Below are positions 36,521 through 45,743 of a stretch of DNA of 64,000 bases, one piece after another. This DNA is from SAR324 cluster bacterium (GTDB taxonomy: Bacteria > SAR324 > NAC60-12): contig JADFZZ010000001.1 of the NCBI GenBank assembly GCA_015232315.1, positions 62,001 to 126,000 on the forward strand. Direction: 5' to 3'. Below the pieces are notes generated by a model, which saw nothing but the letters and a program-made list of their open reading frames with translations, was not told the DNA's origin and did not search any database. The translations under genes were made by a program, and so were the position numbers. Numbering within the stretch: position 1 is the first letter of the stretch; each line of letters opens with the position of its first letter.

Positions 36521-37363
36521 ATGAGCATCTCTGTTGAAAATAGTCAGGAGATTGATCCGTTAATGGTTCCCACGCGTGAAGCCTGGGAAAACATGTCACC
36601 TGTCGAACGGCGACAAAAGGAAATGTCAATCATTGCCGCATTGGAACAGGAATCCAGTCTCATGGGAGAAACAACGATTCATTTTGAGTCCCGTGCGTCA
36701 GCAACGGAAGTTCTACGCCGTTTCTTTCAGGGAAAAGGCCGAACAGCGTTTATTGCCTCGGATTTACATACATTGTATCCGGGAGAACGGGCGTTTTATC
36801 CGGATTTACTGGTTGTCTTTGATGTGGAAACACATCATCGCCGCAGTTGGAATGTTATGCGGGAAGGACGGGGACTGGATTTCGCTCTGGAAATTTTATC
36901 CAGGGAAACACGGCGCAAGGATCGGGTCGAAAAGCTCAATCTCTACATGCGTATAGAGATTCCGGAATATTTTATTTTTGACCCTGATTTATTTTCTTTG
37001 AAAGGATACCGGCTTATCCAGCAAATTTATCAGGAAATTCCACCGGAGGATGGAAAAATATTTTCACAAATCCTTGGACTGTATTTGAAAGTTGAGGCGG
37101 ATAAATTACGGTTTTCCGTTCCGGATGGTTTGGAAGTTCCCTTTGCCTATGAGTTGGTGGAGCAACTCAATCAAAAACTTCTGCACAAGGAACGGATCAT
37201 CGAAGATTATGCAAGAGACCTGGACGAGGAATATCAACGGGCCGAGGATGAAAAACAACGAGCCGAGGATGAGAAACAACGAGCCGAAGCAGAAAAACAA
37301 CGGGCAGATAAAGCCGAAGCCGAGTTGCAACGGCTTCGGCAACTTCTGGACTTAAAAAAGTGA
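36521..37363 (+). CDS. Uma2-family (DUF820) putative endonuclease, copy 1
   Basis: The 280-residue protein has the PD-(D/E)xK nuclease-like Uma2 domain (about residues 60-205). Motifs are AFYPDLLVVFDV, GLDFALEILSRETRRKDRVE (catalytic Glu and basic residues) and NLYMRIEIPEYFIFDP. After residue 220 it turns into a charged helix (RAEDEKQ repeats) ending in AEAELQRLRQLLDLKK. Uma2 proteins are widespread in multiple copies in cyanobacteria and other bacteria; their role is not established. AAGGAG precedes ATG 36521; an ATG at 36503 overlaps the permease stop. It lies inside the ABC operon and is followed by a close paralogue. Confidence 0.85.
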   Translation: MSISVENSQEIDPLMVPTREAWENMSPVERRQKEMSIIAALEQESSLMGETTIHFESRASATEVLRRFFQGKGRTAFIASDLHTLYPGERAFYPDLLVVFDVETHHRRSWNVMREGRGLDFALEILSRETRRKDRVEKLNLYMRIEIPEYFIFDPDLFSLKGYRLIQQIYQEIPPEDGKIFSQILGLYLKVEADKLRFSVPDGLEVPFAYELVEQLNQKLLHKERIIEDYARDLDEEYQRAEDEKQRAEDEKQRAEAEKQRADKAEAELQRLRQLLDLKK

Positions 37364-37498
37364 GGAACTTCAAACCAGCGAATGGCTCAGCTCTACCTGT
37401 TAATCAGTGTGCCGGAGAACCACTATGGAGTGTGTTGACTCTGGCTTGTGGAACATACATGTAAACGTTTTTTCAAAAGATATCATCGAGGAGACTTT

Positions 37499-38467
37499 AT
37501 GGGTTCACATCTTGATCGCAATAGCGCAACAGATCCGCTTATGGTTCCAACACGGGAGGTTTGGGAACAAATGTCTCCTGTTGAGCAAGATCACAAGGAA
37601 TCTTCCATCATTGCCGCGCTGGAACAAGAATTCAATTTGATGGGAGAAACGACGGTACATTTTGATTCACGCGCGTCAGCGACAGAGGTGTTGCGACGTT
37701 TTTTTAAAGGAAAGGGAAAGACCGCATTCATTGCCTCGGATCTGCACACCCTCTATCCCGGCGAGCGGGCCTTTTATCCGGATTTGCTGGTTGTTTTTGA
37801 TGTAGAACCACATCATCGCCGCAGTTGGAATGTCATGCGAGAGGGCAAGGGGCTTGATTTCGCGCTGGAAATTTTATCAAAAGAAACAAAACGCAGAGAC
37901 AGGGTGGAAAAACTCAATCTTTATGCGCGTCTGGCGATTCCGGAATACTTTATATTTGATCCGGAATTACTGACTTTGCATGGATATCAATTGTTCCAAA
38001 AGTCCTACACAGCAATTGAATCCTCGCAGGGAAAAGTCTTTTCTGAAATTCTCGGACTTTATTTAAAAGTTGAGGAAGACAAACTCCGGTTCTCGGTTCC
38101 TGACGGTTTGGAAATACCCTTTGCCAATGAATTGATGCATCAACTCAATGAAAAATTAACGCGCAAAGATCGGGTGATCGCTGATTATGCGCGTGAACTG
38201 GCCGAAGAAAAACAACGAACCCTGGAAGAAAAACAAAAGGCTAAGTCCGCACGGCAAAAAGCAAAAGAAGAACGGCAAAAGGCAAAAGAAGAACGGCAAA
38301 AAGCAAAAGAAGAACGGCAGAAGGTAAAAGAAGAACGGCAAAAAGCAAAAGAAGAACGGCAAAAAGCAAAAGAAGAAAAACAACGGGCCTTAGCCGAAAA
38401 AGAACGGGCCGATAAAGCCGAAGCCGAGTTACAGCGACTTCGGCAACTTCTGGACTTGAAAAAGTGA
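37499..38467 (+). CDS. Uma2-family (DUF820) putative endonuclease, copy 2 with ER/K repeat helix
   Basis: This 322-residue paralogue shares the Uma2 core with copy 1 almost residue for residue (ATEVLRRFFKGKGKTAFIAS, YPDLLVVFDV, LEILSKETKRRDRVEKLNLY) and the same last 20 residues. Its C-terminal helix is extended by six 7-residue repeats (RQKAKEE), encoded by 21-bp DNA repeats. Such alternation of Glu, Arg and Lys can form a stable single alpha-helix or coiled-coil. GAGGAG precedes ATG 37499. The 135-bp gap before it has no evident promoter of consensus quality. Confidence 0.85.
   Translation: MGSHLDRNSATDPLMVPTREVWEQMSPVEQDHKESSIIAALEQEFNLMGETTVHFDSRASATEVLRRFFKGKGKTAFIASDLHTLYPGERAFYPDLLVVFDVEPHHRRSWNVMREGKGLDFALEILSKETKRRDRVEKLNLYARLAIPEYFIFDPELLTLHGYQLFQKSYTAIESSQGKVFSEILGLYLKVEEDKLRFSVPDGLEIPFANELMHQLNEKLTRKDRVIADYARELAEEKQRTLEEKQKAKSARQKAKEERQKAKEERQKAKEERQKVKEERQKAKEERQKAKEEKQRALAEKERADKAEAELQRLRQLLDLKK
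38252..38377 (+). repeat. Six in-frame 21-bp tandem repeats
   Basis: Six units of 21 bp run from 38252 to 38377, each starting CGGCA and ending AAAGAAGAA. Four units are identical; units 2 and 4 differ by one or a few bases. Each codes for RQKAKEE (RQKVKEE in unit 4). High identity suggests recent expansion by slippage. The unit number is likely to vary between strains (inference). Confidence 0.92.
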
Positions 38468-38478
38468 ATAAGGAACTC

Positions 38479-39168
38479 ATGACAGAAACAGTGATTGAAG
38501 TGCGAAACGCCACCAAATCGTTTGGTGAAGGCGAAATTCAGGTGCAGGCTCTCCGTGGTGTGAGTGTGTCCATTCAGCGTGGCGATTTTGCCGCCATTGT
38601 CGGCCCCTCCGGTTCGGGCAAATCCACTCTGCTGAATATCATGTGCGGACTGGATGTGCCGTCTGATGGCGAAATCAAGGTGGCCGGACAGGATTTGAAA
38701 AGCATGAGTTCAACCGAGTTGACCCTGTTCCGGCGTAATCATGTGGGGTTGGTGTTTCAGGCCTATAATCTGATTCCGGTGCTGACTGTGATGGAAAACA
38801 TTGAATACATCATGCTCATCCAGGGACGCCCTGTCGCGGAACGTCGGCAACGTGTGCAGGATTTTCTGAAAAAAATCGGACTGGAAGGCAAGGAAAACCG
38901 TTTCCCCCATCAGCTTTCAGGTGGTCAACAGCAACGGGTGGCAATTGCCCGGGCCATGGTCTCACATCCCGATATTATTCTGGCGGATGAACCCACTGCC
39001 AACCTGGATTCTGATACTGGACACCAACTTCTGGAAATGATGCGCCAGTTCAATGAAGAGCAACGCATGACTTTTGTGTTTTCCACTCACGATGAAAAAA
39101 TCATGAAAATCGCCAAACGTCTCATTATTCTGGAAGATGGCCATATTCAATCCGATGAACGCCGATAA
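38479..39168 (+). CDS. ABC transporter ATPase (LolD/MacB type)
   Basis: The 229-residue ATPase has Walker A GPSGSGKSTLLN, Q-loop VFQAYNLIP, signature LSGGQQQRVAIARA, Walker B IILADEPTANLD and switch His in FSTHDEK. It is of the LolD/MacB/FtsE class that works with FtsX-type permeases, so it is the likely motor of the two permeases at 34058-36506. AAGGA precedes ATG 38479; a GTG at 38464 overlapping the Uma2 stop is less likely. Two Uma2 genes separate it from its permeases. Confidence 0.93.
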   Translation: MTETVIEVRNATKSFGEGEIQVQALRGVSVSIQRGDFAAIVGPSGSGKSTLLNIMCGLDVPSDGEIKVAGQDLKSMSSTELTLFRRNHVGLVFQAYNLIPVLTVMENIEYIMLIQGRPVAERRQRVQDFLKKIGLEGKENRFPHQLSGGQQQRVAIARAMVSHPDIILADEPTANLDSDTGHQLLEMMRQFNEEQRMTFVFSTHDEKIMKIAKRLIILEDGHIQSDERR

Positions 39169-40369
39169 ATTTCTGAAACGGTTTGCTCTCTGTTTCATGG
39201 TGATAGGGTTTTGTGCAACCCCGCCACTTCATGCGTTGGAATGGACGGCCAGTTTCCGTAGCATGGCCGCCCGTCAAACCGATGATGCGGAAAACAGCTT
39301 CTGGTGGAATCGCCTGCGTTTACAGGCCAATCATGAAGTGTCCGCCGATTGCCTGATGGAAATGGCGTATGAACTTCGCCCCGTCTGGGCCAATCACCTT
39401 CAGCAATTATCCTCCTTTTTTTCTGTTGAAAGCGACTCTTCATCCATCTACCGTTTTGACGATCTGAACAATCCGGTTTATCCCACTGCGGACACTCTCG
39501 AAAACACGGATGATGCACATCTCCTGTTGACACAAAATCTGGACCGGATGCTACTTGCTTGCCATGCCGGAAATCTGGATGTCACCCTGGGCCGACAGAC
39601 CGTGGCCTTTGGTGGTGCCCAGACCATCAACCCCACCGATGTTTTTGTGCCGCTCCGGTTCAATTCTCTGGATGGTGAATACCGGGTGGGTGTCGATGCG
39701 CTACGGATGGTTTGGGGCATTTCTCCGACCACTGAAATGGATGTGGGATATCTGCTGGGAAAAAATGGCAATTCGGAAAATAACGGGGCTTATGCCCGAT
39801 TGCATTTTGTTGTGGAATCCACCGATATCACCCCCATGCTGGCTTTATTTCGCGAACATCAAATGCTGGGACTGTCTCTGCAAACAGCGTTGCCTGGCGA
39901 TGTCGGACTCGTGTTTGATGGCGGGTCTTTTTTTCTGAAAGAGGAGGAGCATCCTTTTTCCCTGTGGACGCTGGGATTCAATTATCAATGGAATGAAGAC
40001 TGGTTCACCGCACTGGAATATCATCGCAATGAAGCTGGGGTCAACAAACCCGCAAATTATTTCCAGAATACCGGTTCCTACCGTTATCAACAGACCCCCA
40101 TCTCCCTGATGGGACCATCCTATCTCATTCCGGTGCTCAGCTATCAGATCCATCCTCTGTGGAATGCCAGCGCGTCGCTGTTCCTCAATCTGGCAGATCA
40201 CTCTGCACTGATCAGTCCACAACTGGAATGGAGCGCCGATGAGAACGTCATGGTGGAATGGGGCGGTTTTCTGGCACAAGGCCTTTCCTCCGGAGATCCC
40301 CTCAATCCCAAATCCGAATTCGGTGAATCCGAAAACCTGATTTTCATGGCAATAAGATATTACCTGTAG
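39155..40369 (+). CDS. Outer-membrane beta-barrel protein of the ABC export operon
   Basis: The 404-residue precursor has a signal peptide (MNADKFLKRFALCFMVIGFC, cut near PLHA). The rest alternates hydrophobic and polar residues in short strands, such as ADCLMEMAYELRPVW, LDVTLGRQTVAFGGAQTINP and NVMVEWGGFLAQGL. The chain ends in an aromatic/leucine C-terminus (FMAIRYYL) like outer-membrane barrels. The phrase GRQTVAFGGAQTINPTDVF resembles proteins found with LolA-like/ABC operons. It overlaps the ATPase gene, so the exporter seems to reach the outer membrane. ATG 39137 is a possible longer start. Confidence 0.75.
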   Translation: MNADKFLKRFALCFMVIGFCATPPLHALEWTASFRSMAARQTDDAENSFWWNRLRLQANHEVSADCLMEMAYELRPVWANHLQQLSSFFSVESDSSSIYRFDDLNNPVYPTADTLENTDDAHLLLTQNLDRMLLACHAGNLDVTLGRQTVAFGGAQTINPTDVFVPLRFNSLDGEYRVGVDALRMVWGISPTTEMDVGYLLGKNGNSENNGAYARLHFVVESTDITPMLALFREHQMLGLSLQTALPGDVGLVFDGGSFFLKEEEHPFSLWTLGFNYQWNEDWFTALEYHRNEAGVNKPANYFQNTGSYRYQQTPISLMGPSYLIPVLSYQIHPLWNASASLFLNLADHSALISPQLEWSADENVMVEWGGFLAQGLSSGDPLNPKSEFGESENLIFMAIRYYL

Positions 40370-41201
40370 TGACGTAGCACGCAACGGCTATGCGGGGTTA
40401 GGACTCAACTGTTATTAAAATCCGAAACTCAAGCCAGCACTCTTCGCACCTTAAAGGTTTTAGTCAGTTTAAGCGAAAGCCAGCTAAGAATTTATCAGGC
40501 TTCTGTCATACACGCGAAGGCCGACATAATTCCGGATATGTTTATAGCTGGTGATCGCTTTTGTTTCGGATCTTGTTTAATTTTCAATCCATAAAAGTTT
40601 GAAAGTGACATCCCGACAGAGCAATGGGGGAACCATCCCGGAACGGGCATACCTGCTCAATAGTCTTCTCGGAATTGGGAGTTGTCTATTTTTATCACGG
40701 ATCATTCTCCGGTTGACCAATAATCACCATGCGGGATTGTTCGCGGGAACGTTGATGAAGGATGATATGGTGACATTGTTGCAGGATGCGGTCAATCGGG
40801 TCATGCCAGCCATCAGGGATGATCCGTTCTGCGAAAACAAGGTGGCACTGAATGTTCTGCAGATTGCGGCATCCGTTCCTGTCACGCTTGACCATGAATG
40901 GTTCCGGAAAACTTTCAGTAGCTGTGAAAGGTTTGTGCCGTTATTGCACTGATAATTTATGTGTGAATTTAAAATGGAAGAATGCACCAGTCTGGTAGAA
41001 ACGGGATAACCCTACAGAGGTATCCACCAATTTCTAGACAATAGATTCGCCTTTCTGTTGTTGCCTAAACCCGTTGGGCTATGTGGAATTGGCCTGGTTT
41101 AATCTTCTTGATTCTTGTTGTTTTAATGTTCATTAATTCATCGGTTAGAAAACCATTTCGAAAAATATATGCAACTCTCATTATTTCAGGAGAACTGAGT
41201 C
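40370..41201. other. 832-bp stretch without a confident gene
   Basis: One frame, 40599-40952 (+, 117 codons), reads GLFAGTLMKDDMVTLLQDAV and NKVALNVLQIAASVPV and looks partly protein-like. It has no ribosome site and no recognised family, so it may be a gene remnant. Another frame at 41081 (MWNWPGLIFLILVVLMF) gives a single membrane helix but runs into the next gene in a wrong frame. No repeat or strong promoter was seen. The region probably contains decayed sequence. Confidence 0.4.
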
Positions 41202-41789
41202 ATGCCGGAAAATCAAACACCTGTCAAAGACCCCAAAACCATTTTAATCATTGTCCTGTTGCTCGCTGTTGTTGTTCTTGGAATTTTATTTGTGACACGT
41301 AAACCTGAGCAACAGGTCATTTATCGCACAGATCCTGCCCAGCAATCTCAACGAAAAAGTGAGGTAACACCTTATGTTCGTAACGAAGTCAACAACACCA
41401 TTGCCAAAAAATGGAAAGAACTCAATGGTTGTTACAATCAGTTTTTGGCATCAGAACCGACGCCAACGGTGACTGATGGCAAAGTGGTTGTGGACTGGCA
41501 GGTGGAAGCGGATGGAACTCCGGTTAATCCTGAAGTAGTTTCCTCTGAAATCAACCATCCTGTGTTGGAGAAATGTCTGGTTGCCCAGATCAATGAATGG
41601 AAATTTCCTCCGCCACCACCCAGCGGACGCAATGAATACGTGGTCTACAAATTTTTCTTCAAGAAAGAAGTGCCTGAAACACAGACGGACACGTCAACGC
41701 CCTCTGTGAAAGCTCCGGTTGTTGATTCAGGAACAAATCCAGCGGTTCCTGCACCAGTAGTTCCTGCGGCAACCAATCCTGCACAATAA
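41202..41789 (+). CDS. AgmX/PglI C-terminal-domain protein, membrane-anchored
   Basis: The 195-residue protein has one N-terminal membrane helix (TILIIVLLLAVVVLGILFV). A periplasmic TonB-like domain follows, as found at the C-terminus of AgmX/PglI gliding proteins: KWKELNGCYNQFLASEP, VDWQVEADGTPVNPEVVSSE and CLVAQINEWKFPPPP. The tail is rich in Pro, Val, Thr and Ala. In myxobacteria such domains occur in gliding and adventurous-motility proteins. The cysteine pair (NGCYNQ, EKCLV) is typical of the domain and probably forms a disulfide. AGGAG precedes the ATG. It lies 12 bp before the DUF900-like gene. Confidence 0.78.
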   Translation: MPENQTPVKDPKTILIIVLLLAVVVLGILFVTRKPEQQVIYRTDPAQQSQRKSEVTPYVRNEVNNTIAKKWKELNGCYNQFLASEPTPTVTDGKVVVDWQVEADGTPVNPEVVSSEINHPVLEKCLVAQINEWKFPPPPPSGRNEYVVYKFFFKKEVPETQTDTSTPSVKAPVVDSGTNPAVPAPVVPAATNPAQ

Positions 41790-41801
41790 TCCGGATGTTT
41801 T

Positions 41802-42782
41802 ATGATTGTGGTCAGCAACAGAAATCTGCAACCCAAACATCCGCCGCTGGAGCGGTTTGGCTCAGGATTCAATTCCAAAGGGCCTGACGAATTACGGGTG
41901 GCCAAGGCTTGGAAAGAAAGCAACAGTTGGCAGGTGGAGATTTTACCGGACACAATGCGCGGGGCCAGTGGCAAACGGATAACGGCCAGTGAATCCGTGT
42001 TTTTGGAGACACAGGAACGGGCTCGCACTCAAGGCATCGATATTCTGGTTTATGTTCACGGATTCAATGATGATTTCGGAAAAATGCTGGAACGCTGCTG
42101 GCAGATGGAACAGCTTTACGGGTTGGAAATCATTCTGTTCAGTTGGCCCGCCAATGGCCGGAACGGATCAGCGGTTTCTGGTCGTGTGGAAGGCCTGCTG
42201 TCCTATCTCAGTGATAAACGGGACGCGTTACGCTCGGTCATTGCCTTTGACCGTTTTCTGGAAAAACTCAATCAGCATTTTCGCAAACATTCTGAAGTGT
42301 CACAAACCTGCAACCGGAAAATCTCCCTGTTGGTTCATAGCATGGGGGTCTATCTGCTCAAAAACTGGCTCAAATCTTCTGCGTATCAAGGGGAAACGAG
42401 TGTGTTTGACAACATCATTCTGGCGGCGCCCGATGTGAATCATGAGGCTCATGCGGAGTGGGTGGACCAGATTGAGCATCGCCGCAGGTTGTATATCACG
42501 ATCAATGAAAACGATGTGGCACTGATGGCCTCACGCATGAAATGGGGAGAACGACAACAAACCCGGTTGGGACATTATGCCCGCAATCTGGTCGCGAAAC
42601 ACGCAGTGTATCTTGATCTGACCCGGACAGCTCATGTGGGAGTTTCCCATACCTGTTTTGTGGGAGATCCAGTGGAACAAAACCCGCATTTGCGTCGGGT
42701 TTTTCATGCCCTGTTTCATGGAGATCCCATTGAAAAGGAGCTTCAATGGGACCTCCAGAGCGGTGCGTTTCTGGTGAGATGA
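41802..42782 (+). CDS. DUF900-type alpha/beta hydrolase
   Basis: The 326-residue protein has the alpha/beta-hydrolase core. The oxyanion strand is ILVYVHGFNDDFGKML, the second motif LEIILFSWPANG, and the nucleophile elbow LLVHSMGVYLLKNWL (Ser in HSMG). An acidic residue follows in LAAPDVNHEAH. A His near the end (TAHVGVSHTCF) could complete the triad. Substrate unknown. No signal peptide; likely co-transcribed with the AgmX-type gene just upstream. Confidence 0.8.
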   Translation: MIVVSNRNLQPKHPPLERFGSGFNSKGPDELRVAKAWKESNSWQVEILPDTMRGASGKRITASESVFLETQERARTQGIDILVYVHGFNDDFGKMLERCWQMEQLYGLEIILFSWPANGRNGSAVSGRVEGLLSYLSDKRDALRSVIAFDRFLEKLNQHFRKHSEVSQTCNRKISLLVHSMGVYLLKNWLKSSAYQGETSVFDNIILAAPDVNHEAHAEWVDQIEHRRRLYITINENDVALMASRMKWGERQQTRLGHYARNLVAKHAVYLDLTRTAHVGVSHTCFVGDPVEQNPHLRRVFHALFHGDPIEKELQWDLQSGAFLVR

Positions 42783-42800
42783 CTGAATAATTTCCTGTGC

Positions 42801-45731
42801 TCAACGAAGGGAACATGATTGGCTGTTTCCAAGCGGACATTGGACCATGCCACTGTTCACATCCTGAATCACGCCTAATATGCCCGAGGGTTCGCCCTGG
42901 TGATTTCTGATCACTTTCAATTTTTCCCGGACCAAGAAAACCTCTCCATTTTTTATAAGACGATGCTCCAGTATTTCGTCGCTTTCCTGCACGACAGTCT
43001 TGCGAATGAAACTGTTCAGATTTTCCTGATCATCAGGATGGGCCTTACTGATAAATTCATCCAGCGTCAAGGGAACGTTCCGGGGATGGTCCAAAATCTC
43101 AAACGCAAGATCAAAACACTGGATCAGTTCTGACTGAAGATCCAACTCCCAACTGCCGATTCCCACAAGTTCCTGAGACAGGTCCAGTCGCCTTTTTTCC
43201 TGTTCCAGTTCCTGCTGGGTCAGTTTCAAGGACTGAATATCAATGGCTGAGATCACAACACCTAAAGGCTCGCCATCTTCATAGTAGGGATTGATTTTCA
43301 GCAGATACCAATGTTGCTGATCATTGATGACTTCCTGCTCGATTAAAGTATCATTGTCCAGCACCTCCTGAATCCAGGCAAGCGGATTCACCTTAATCAA
43401 TCGATGATTCAAGTGTGTGATGGGGCGTCCAATGTCGCTGTCAATCACTTGAAAAATCCTGTTAATTTCCTGTGTGAATTTGCGGATTTTCAGATCAGGT
43501 CCCAAAAAGAGCATGCCGACATCCCTGTTTTTTAACAGGTTATCCATGTCATTGTTCAGTTGTGTCATTTCAATGATTTTCTGCTGCAATTCAGCGTTCA
43601 CCGTATAGAGTTCCTCATTCACGGATTGCAATTCTTCATTGGTGCTTTGAAGTTCTTCATTGCTGGCGAGCAGTTCTTCGTTGGTTGCCTGCAATTCTTC
43701 ATTGGAGGTTTCCAGTTCCTCTACTGTTGCCTGAAGGTTTTCACGGGTGAACTGAAGTTCATGCTCCAGATCCAGAATACGTTGCTCACTTTCCTTGCTG
43801 ACATCAAACGTGTTCTTTTCCGGCAACATTTCACTGATGACAGGTTGTTTGGATTCCGTAATGAAAATGCCGACCAGACGTTCGCGGTTTCGTTTTTCCG
43901 GTAATGGACAAATGCGAATATCCACACTCAGGGGAGTGTTTCCGGAATAAATCCGTACACTGTTGTAGCGGAGTGTTTCATTGGAACTGAAGGCTTTCTG
44001 CAGACCTGTGGAGATCGGGATTTTAAGTTCATCAATGATAACCTTGTTGATCTCCTGTGAGGTTTTACCAAAAGGATATTTCAGAAAATGATTCTGGTCA
44101 TTGAGCACAAACACCAGTTCCATGTGTTCATTCACCACCACAGCAAACGGTTGATAATCCTGAGCAATGAATTCCAGAAAACGTTGTAAAAACCGGTCTT
44201 GTTCATAATCCGATTGCTTGACACTGGTCGGGTAACCATTGCGTTTTTCGACGACATGCGGCAATTCCGACATTTGTGTCAGGTATTTGGAGCGTCCCCG
44301 TGAAAGATAGATTTTCCATTTATGGTCCACAGCCTCAAAAAAATCAGCCATGTCCCCCAACGACTCACTGGGTCCCAGCAATAGAATGCCATGAGCGTTC
44401 AGAGAAAAATTAAAGAGCTGAAAAACCTTTTTCTGCAGAACAGGTTGCAGATAGATCAGCAGGTTCCGGCAACTGATCAGATCCATGTTGGTGAACGGCG
44501 GGTCCTTGATCAGATTATGTTGGGCAAAGACCACCATTTCCCTGATTTTTCGTGTAACCACATAGTTTTCATCGCGTTTCTGGAAATATTTGGTGATGAG
44601 TTCCGGCGAAAGATCCGCCGTGATGCTTTCCGGATACGCTCCGGTTCCGGCAATCGTGATGGCATCTTTATCCACATCGGTGGCGAAAATCTTGACATCC
44701 AGAAACACGTTGAGTTCTTCCATGCATTCCCGGCACAGCATGGCCAGTGAGTAAGCTTCTTCTCCGGTCGAGCATCCGGCGACCCAGATTCGGAGCTGTT
44801 TATTTTCGGCTTTCTCTATCAGTGTCGGCAACCATTTGGTCCGGAGTGTTTCAAAGGCTTCTCCATCCCTGAAAAAATAAGTCACGCCAATGAGCAATTC
44901 ATTATACAATGAGAGCAATTCTCTGGGGTAGCTTTCCAGAAATTTGACATAGTCTGTCAGTTTTGGAATCTGATTGACTGTCATGCGCCGTTCAATGCGC
45001 CGGATAACCGTGTTGGGTTTGTAATAGGTGAAATCGACACGGTGTCGTTCCCTTAACAAGGAGAAAATTCGCATCAAGCCATCTTCACTGGGAAACAGAC
45101 CGGATGAATGTTTGGTCGCACCATAAGGATTTTTTACAAAGGATAATAGTTGGGAGGGCATTTGCTCAGGGCGCAGAACAAAATCAGGCACGCCGGTGGC
45201 GATAGCGCTACGGGGCATTCCGTCAAATTTGGATGAATCTTCATCCTGCACCATGACCATGCCGCCATTTTCCTTGATGGCTCGCACACCCCGTGTGCCA
45301 TCACTGCCTGTACCAGACAAAATGATGCCGATGGCTTTCTCTTTCTGGTCATCGGCTAACGAACGGAAAAAAATATCAATCGGGAGGTTGATCCCCCGTG
45401 GAACTTCCTGTTCGTTGAGCAACAATGTCCCATGGAAAATGGTCAGGTTTTTTTTGGGTGGAATCAGATAAACCGTGTTCTGGCAAGCCTGCATGCCTTC
45501 TTCAATGGTGACAACTTCCAGGGCCGTATGTTTTGATAGCAGTTCCACCATCAGCGTCTTGTAATCCGGAGAAAGATGCTGAATCACGATAAAGGTTAAT
45601 CCAGTATCAGCAGGCATGTGCTTGAAAAAGGATTCCAGCGCTTCCAGGCCTCCGGCTGAGGCACCGACGCCTACATAGTACATCGGTTCTGTAGGAGTTT
45701 CTTGAATTTCATTAATAATTTCAGGTTCCAT
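42801..45731 (-). CDS. CheB-CheR fusion with C-terminal coiled-coil and PAS domains
   Basis: The 976-residue protein joins a CheB methylesterase domain (about 15-200; catalytic Ser in GASAGGLEAL, His in VIQHLSPDYK, Asp in GTGSDGTRG) to a CheR methyltransferase domain (about 225-490; RIWVAGCSTGEEAYSLA SAM motif, ISCRNLLIYLQ). A coiled-coil of NEELQ heptads (about 650-740) leads to two PAS segments (about 745-975). There is no kinase domain, so the fusion stops at the PAS stage. Such fusions may work in non-chemotaxis signalling. Expressed with the RHH gene 12 bp upstream; two hybrid kinases diverge from it. Confidence 0.93.
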   Translation of the reverse strand: MEPEIINEIQETPTEPMYYVGVGASAGGLEALESFFKHMPADTGLTFIVIQHLSPDYKTLMVELLSKHTALEVVTIEEGMQACQNTVYLIPPKKNLTIFHGTLLLNEQEVPRGINLPIDIFFRSLADDQKEKAIGIILSGTGSDGTRGVRAIKENGGMVMVQDEDSSKFDGMPRSAIATGVPDFVLRPEQMPSQLLSFVKNPYGATKHSSGLFPSEDGLMRIFSLLRERHRVDFTYYKPNTVIRRIERRMTVNQIPKLTDYVKFLESYPRELLSLYNELLIGVTYFFRDGEAFETLRTKWLPTLIEKAENKQLRIWVAGCSTGEEAYSLAMLCRECMEELNVFLDVKIFATDVDKDAITIAGTGAYPESITADLSPELITKYFQKRDENYVVTRKIREMVVFAQHNLIKDPPFTNMDLISCRNLLIYLQPVLQKKVFQLFNFSLNAHGILLLGPSESLGDMADFFEAVDHKWKIYLSRGRSKYLTQMSELPHVVEKRNGYPTSVKQSDYEQDRFLQRFLEFIAQDYQPFAVVVNEHMELVFVLNDQNHFLKYPFGKTSQEINKVIIDELKIPISTGLQKAFSSNETLRYNSVRIYSGNTPLSVDIRICPLPEKRNRERLVGIFITESKQPVISEMLPEKNTFDVSKESEQRILDLEHELQFTRENLQATVEELETSNEELQATNEELLASNEELQSTNEELQSVNEELYTVNAELQQKIIEMTQLNNDMDNLLKNRDVGMLFLGPDLKIRKFTQEINRIFQVIDSDIGRPITHLNHRLIKVNPLAWIQEVLDNDTLIEQEVINDQQHWYLLKINPYYEDGEPLGVVISAIDIQSLKLTQQELEQEKRRLDLSQELVGIGSWELDLQSELIQCFDLAFEILDHPRNVPLTLDEFISKAHPDDQENLNSFIRKTVVQESDEILEHRLIKNGEVFLVREKLKVIRNHQGEPSGILGVIQDVNSGMVQCPLGNSQSCSLR

Positions 45732-45743
45732 TCACTTGTCTCA

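Noticed and set aside
38252-38377. Tandem repeats as a CRISPR array
   Set aside because: The units are contiguous 21-mers without spacers and lie in a coding frame.
38156-38516. Phe/Leu-rich antisense frames opposite the 21-bp repeats
   Set aside because: They are the reverse reading of the Lys/Glu-rich repeat array; the plus-strand frame belongs to an intact Uma2 protein.
41081-41302. 73-codon frame with an N-terminal membrane helix
   Set aside because: It overlaps the well-supported AgmX-type gene in another frame and becomes Cys/His-rich nonsense there.
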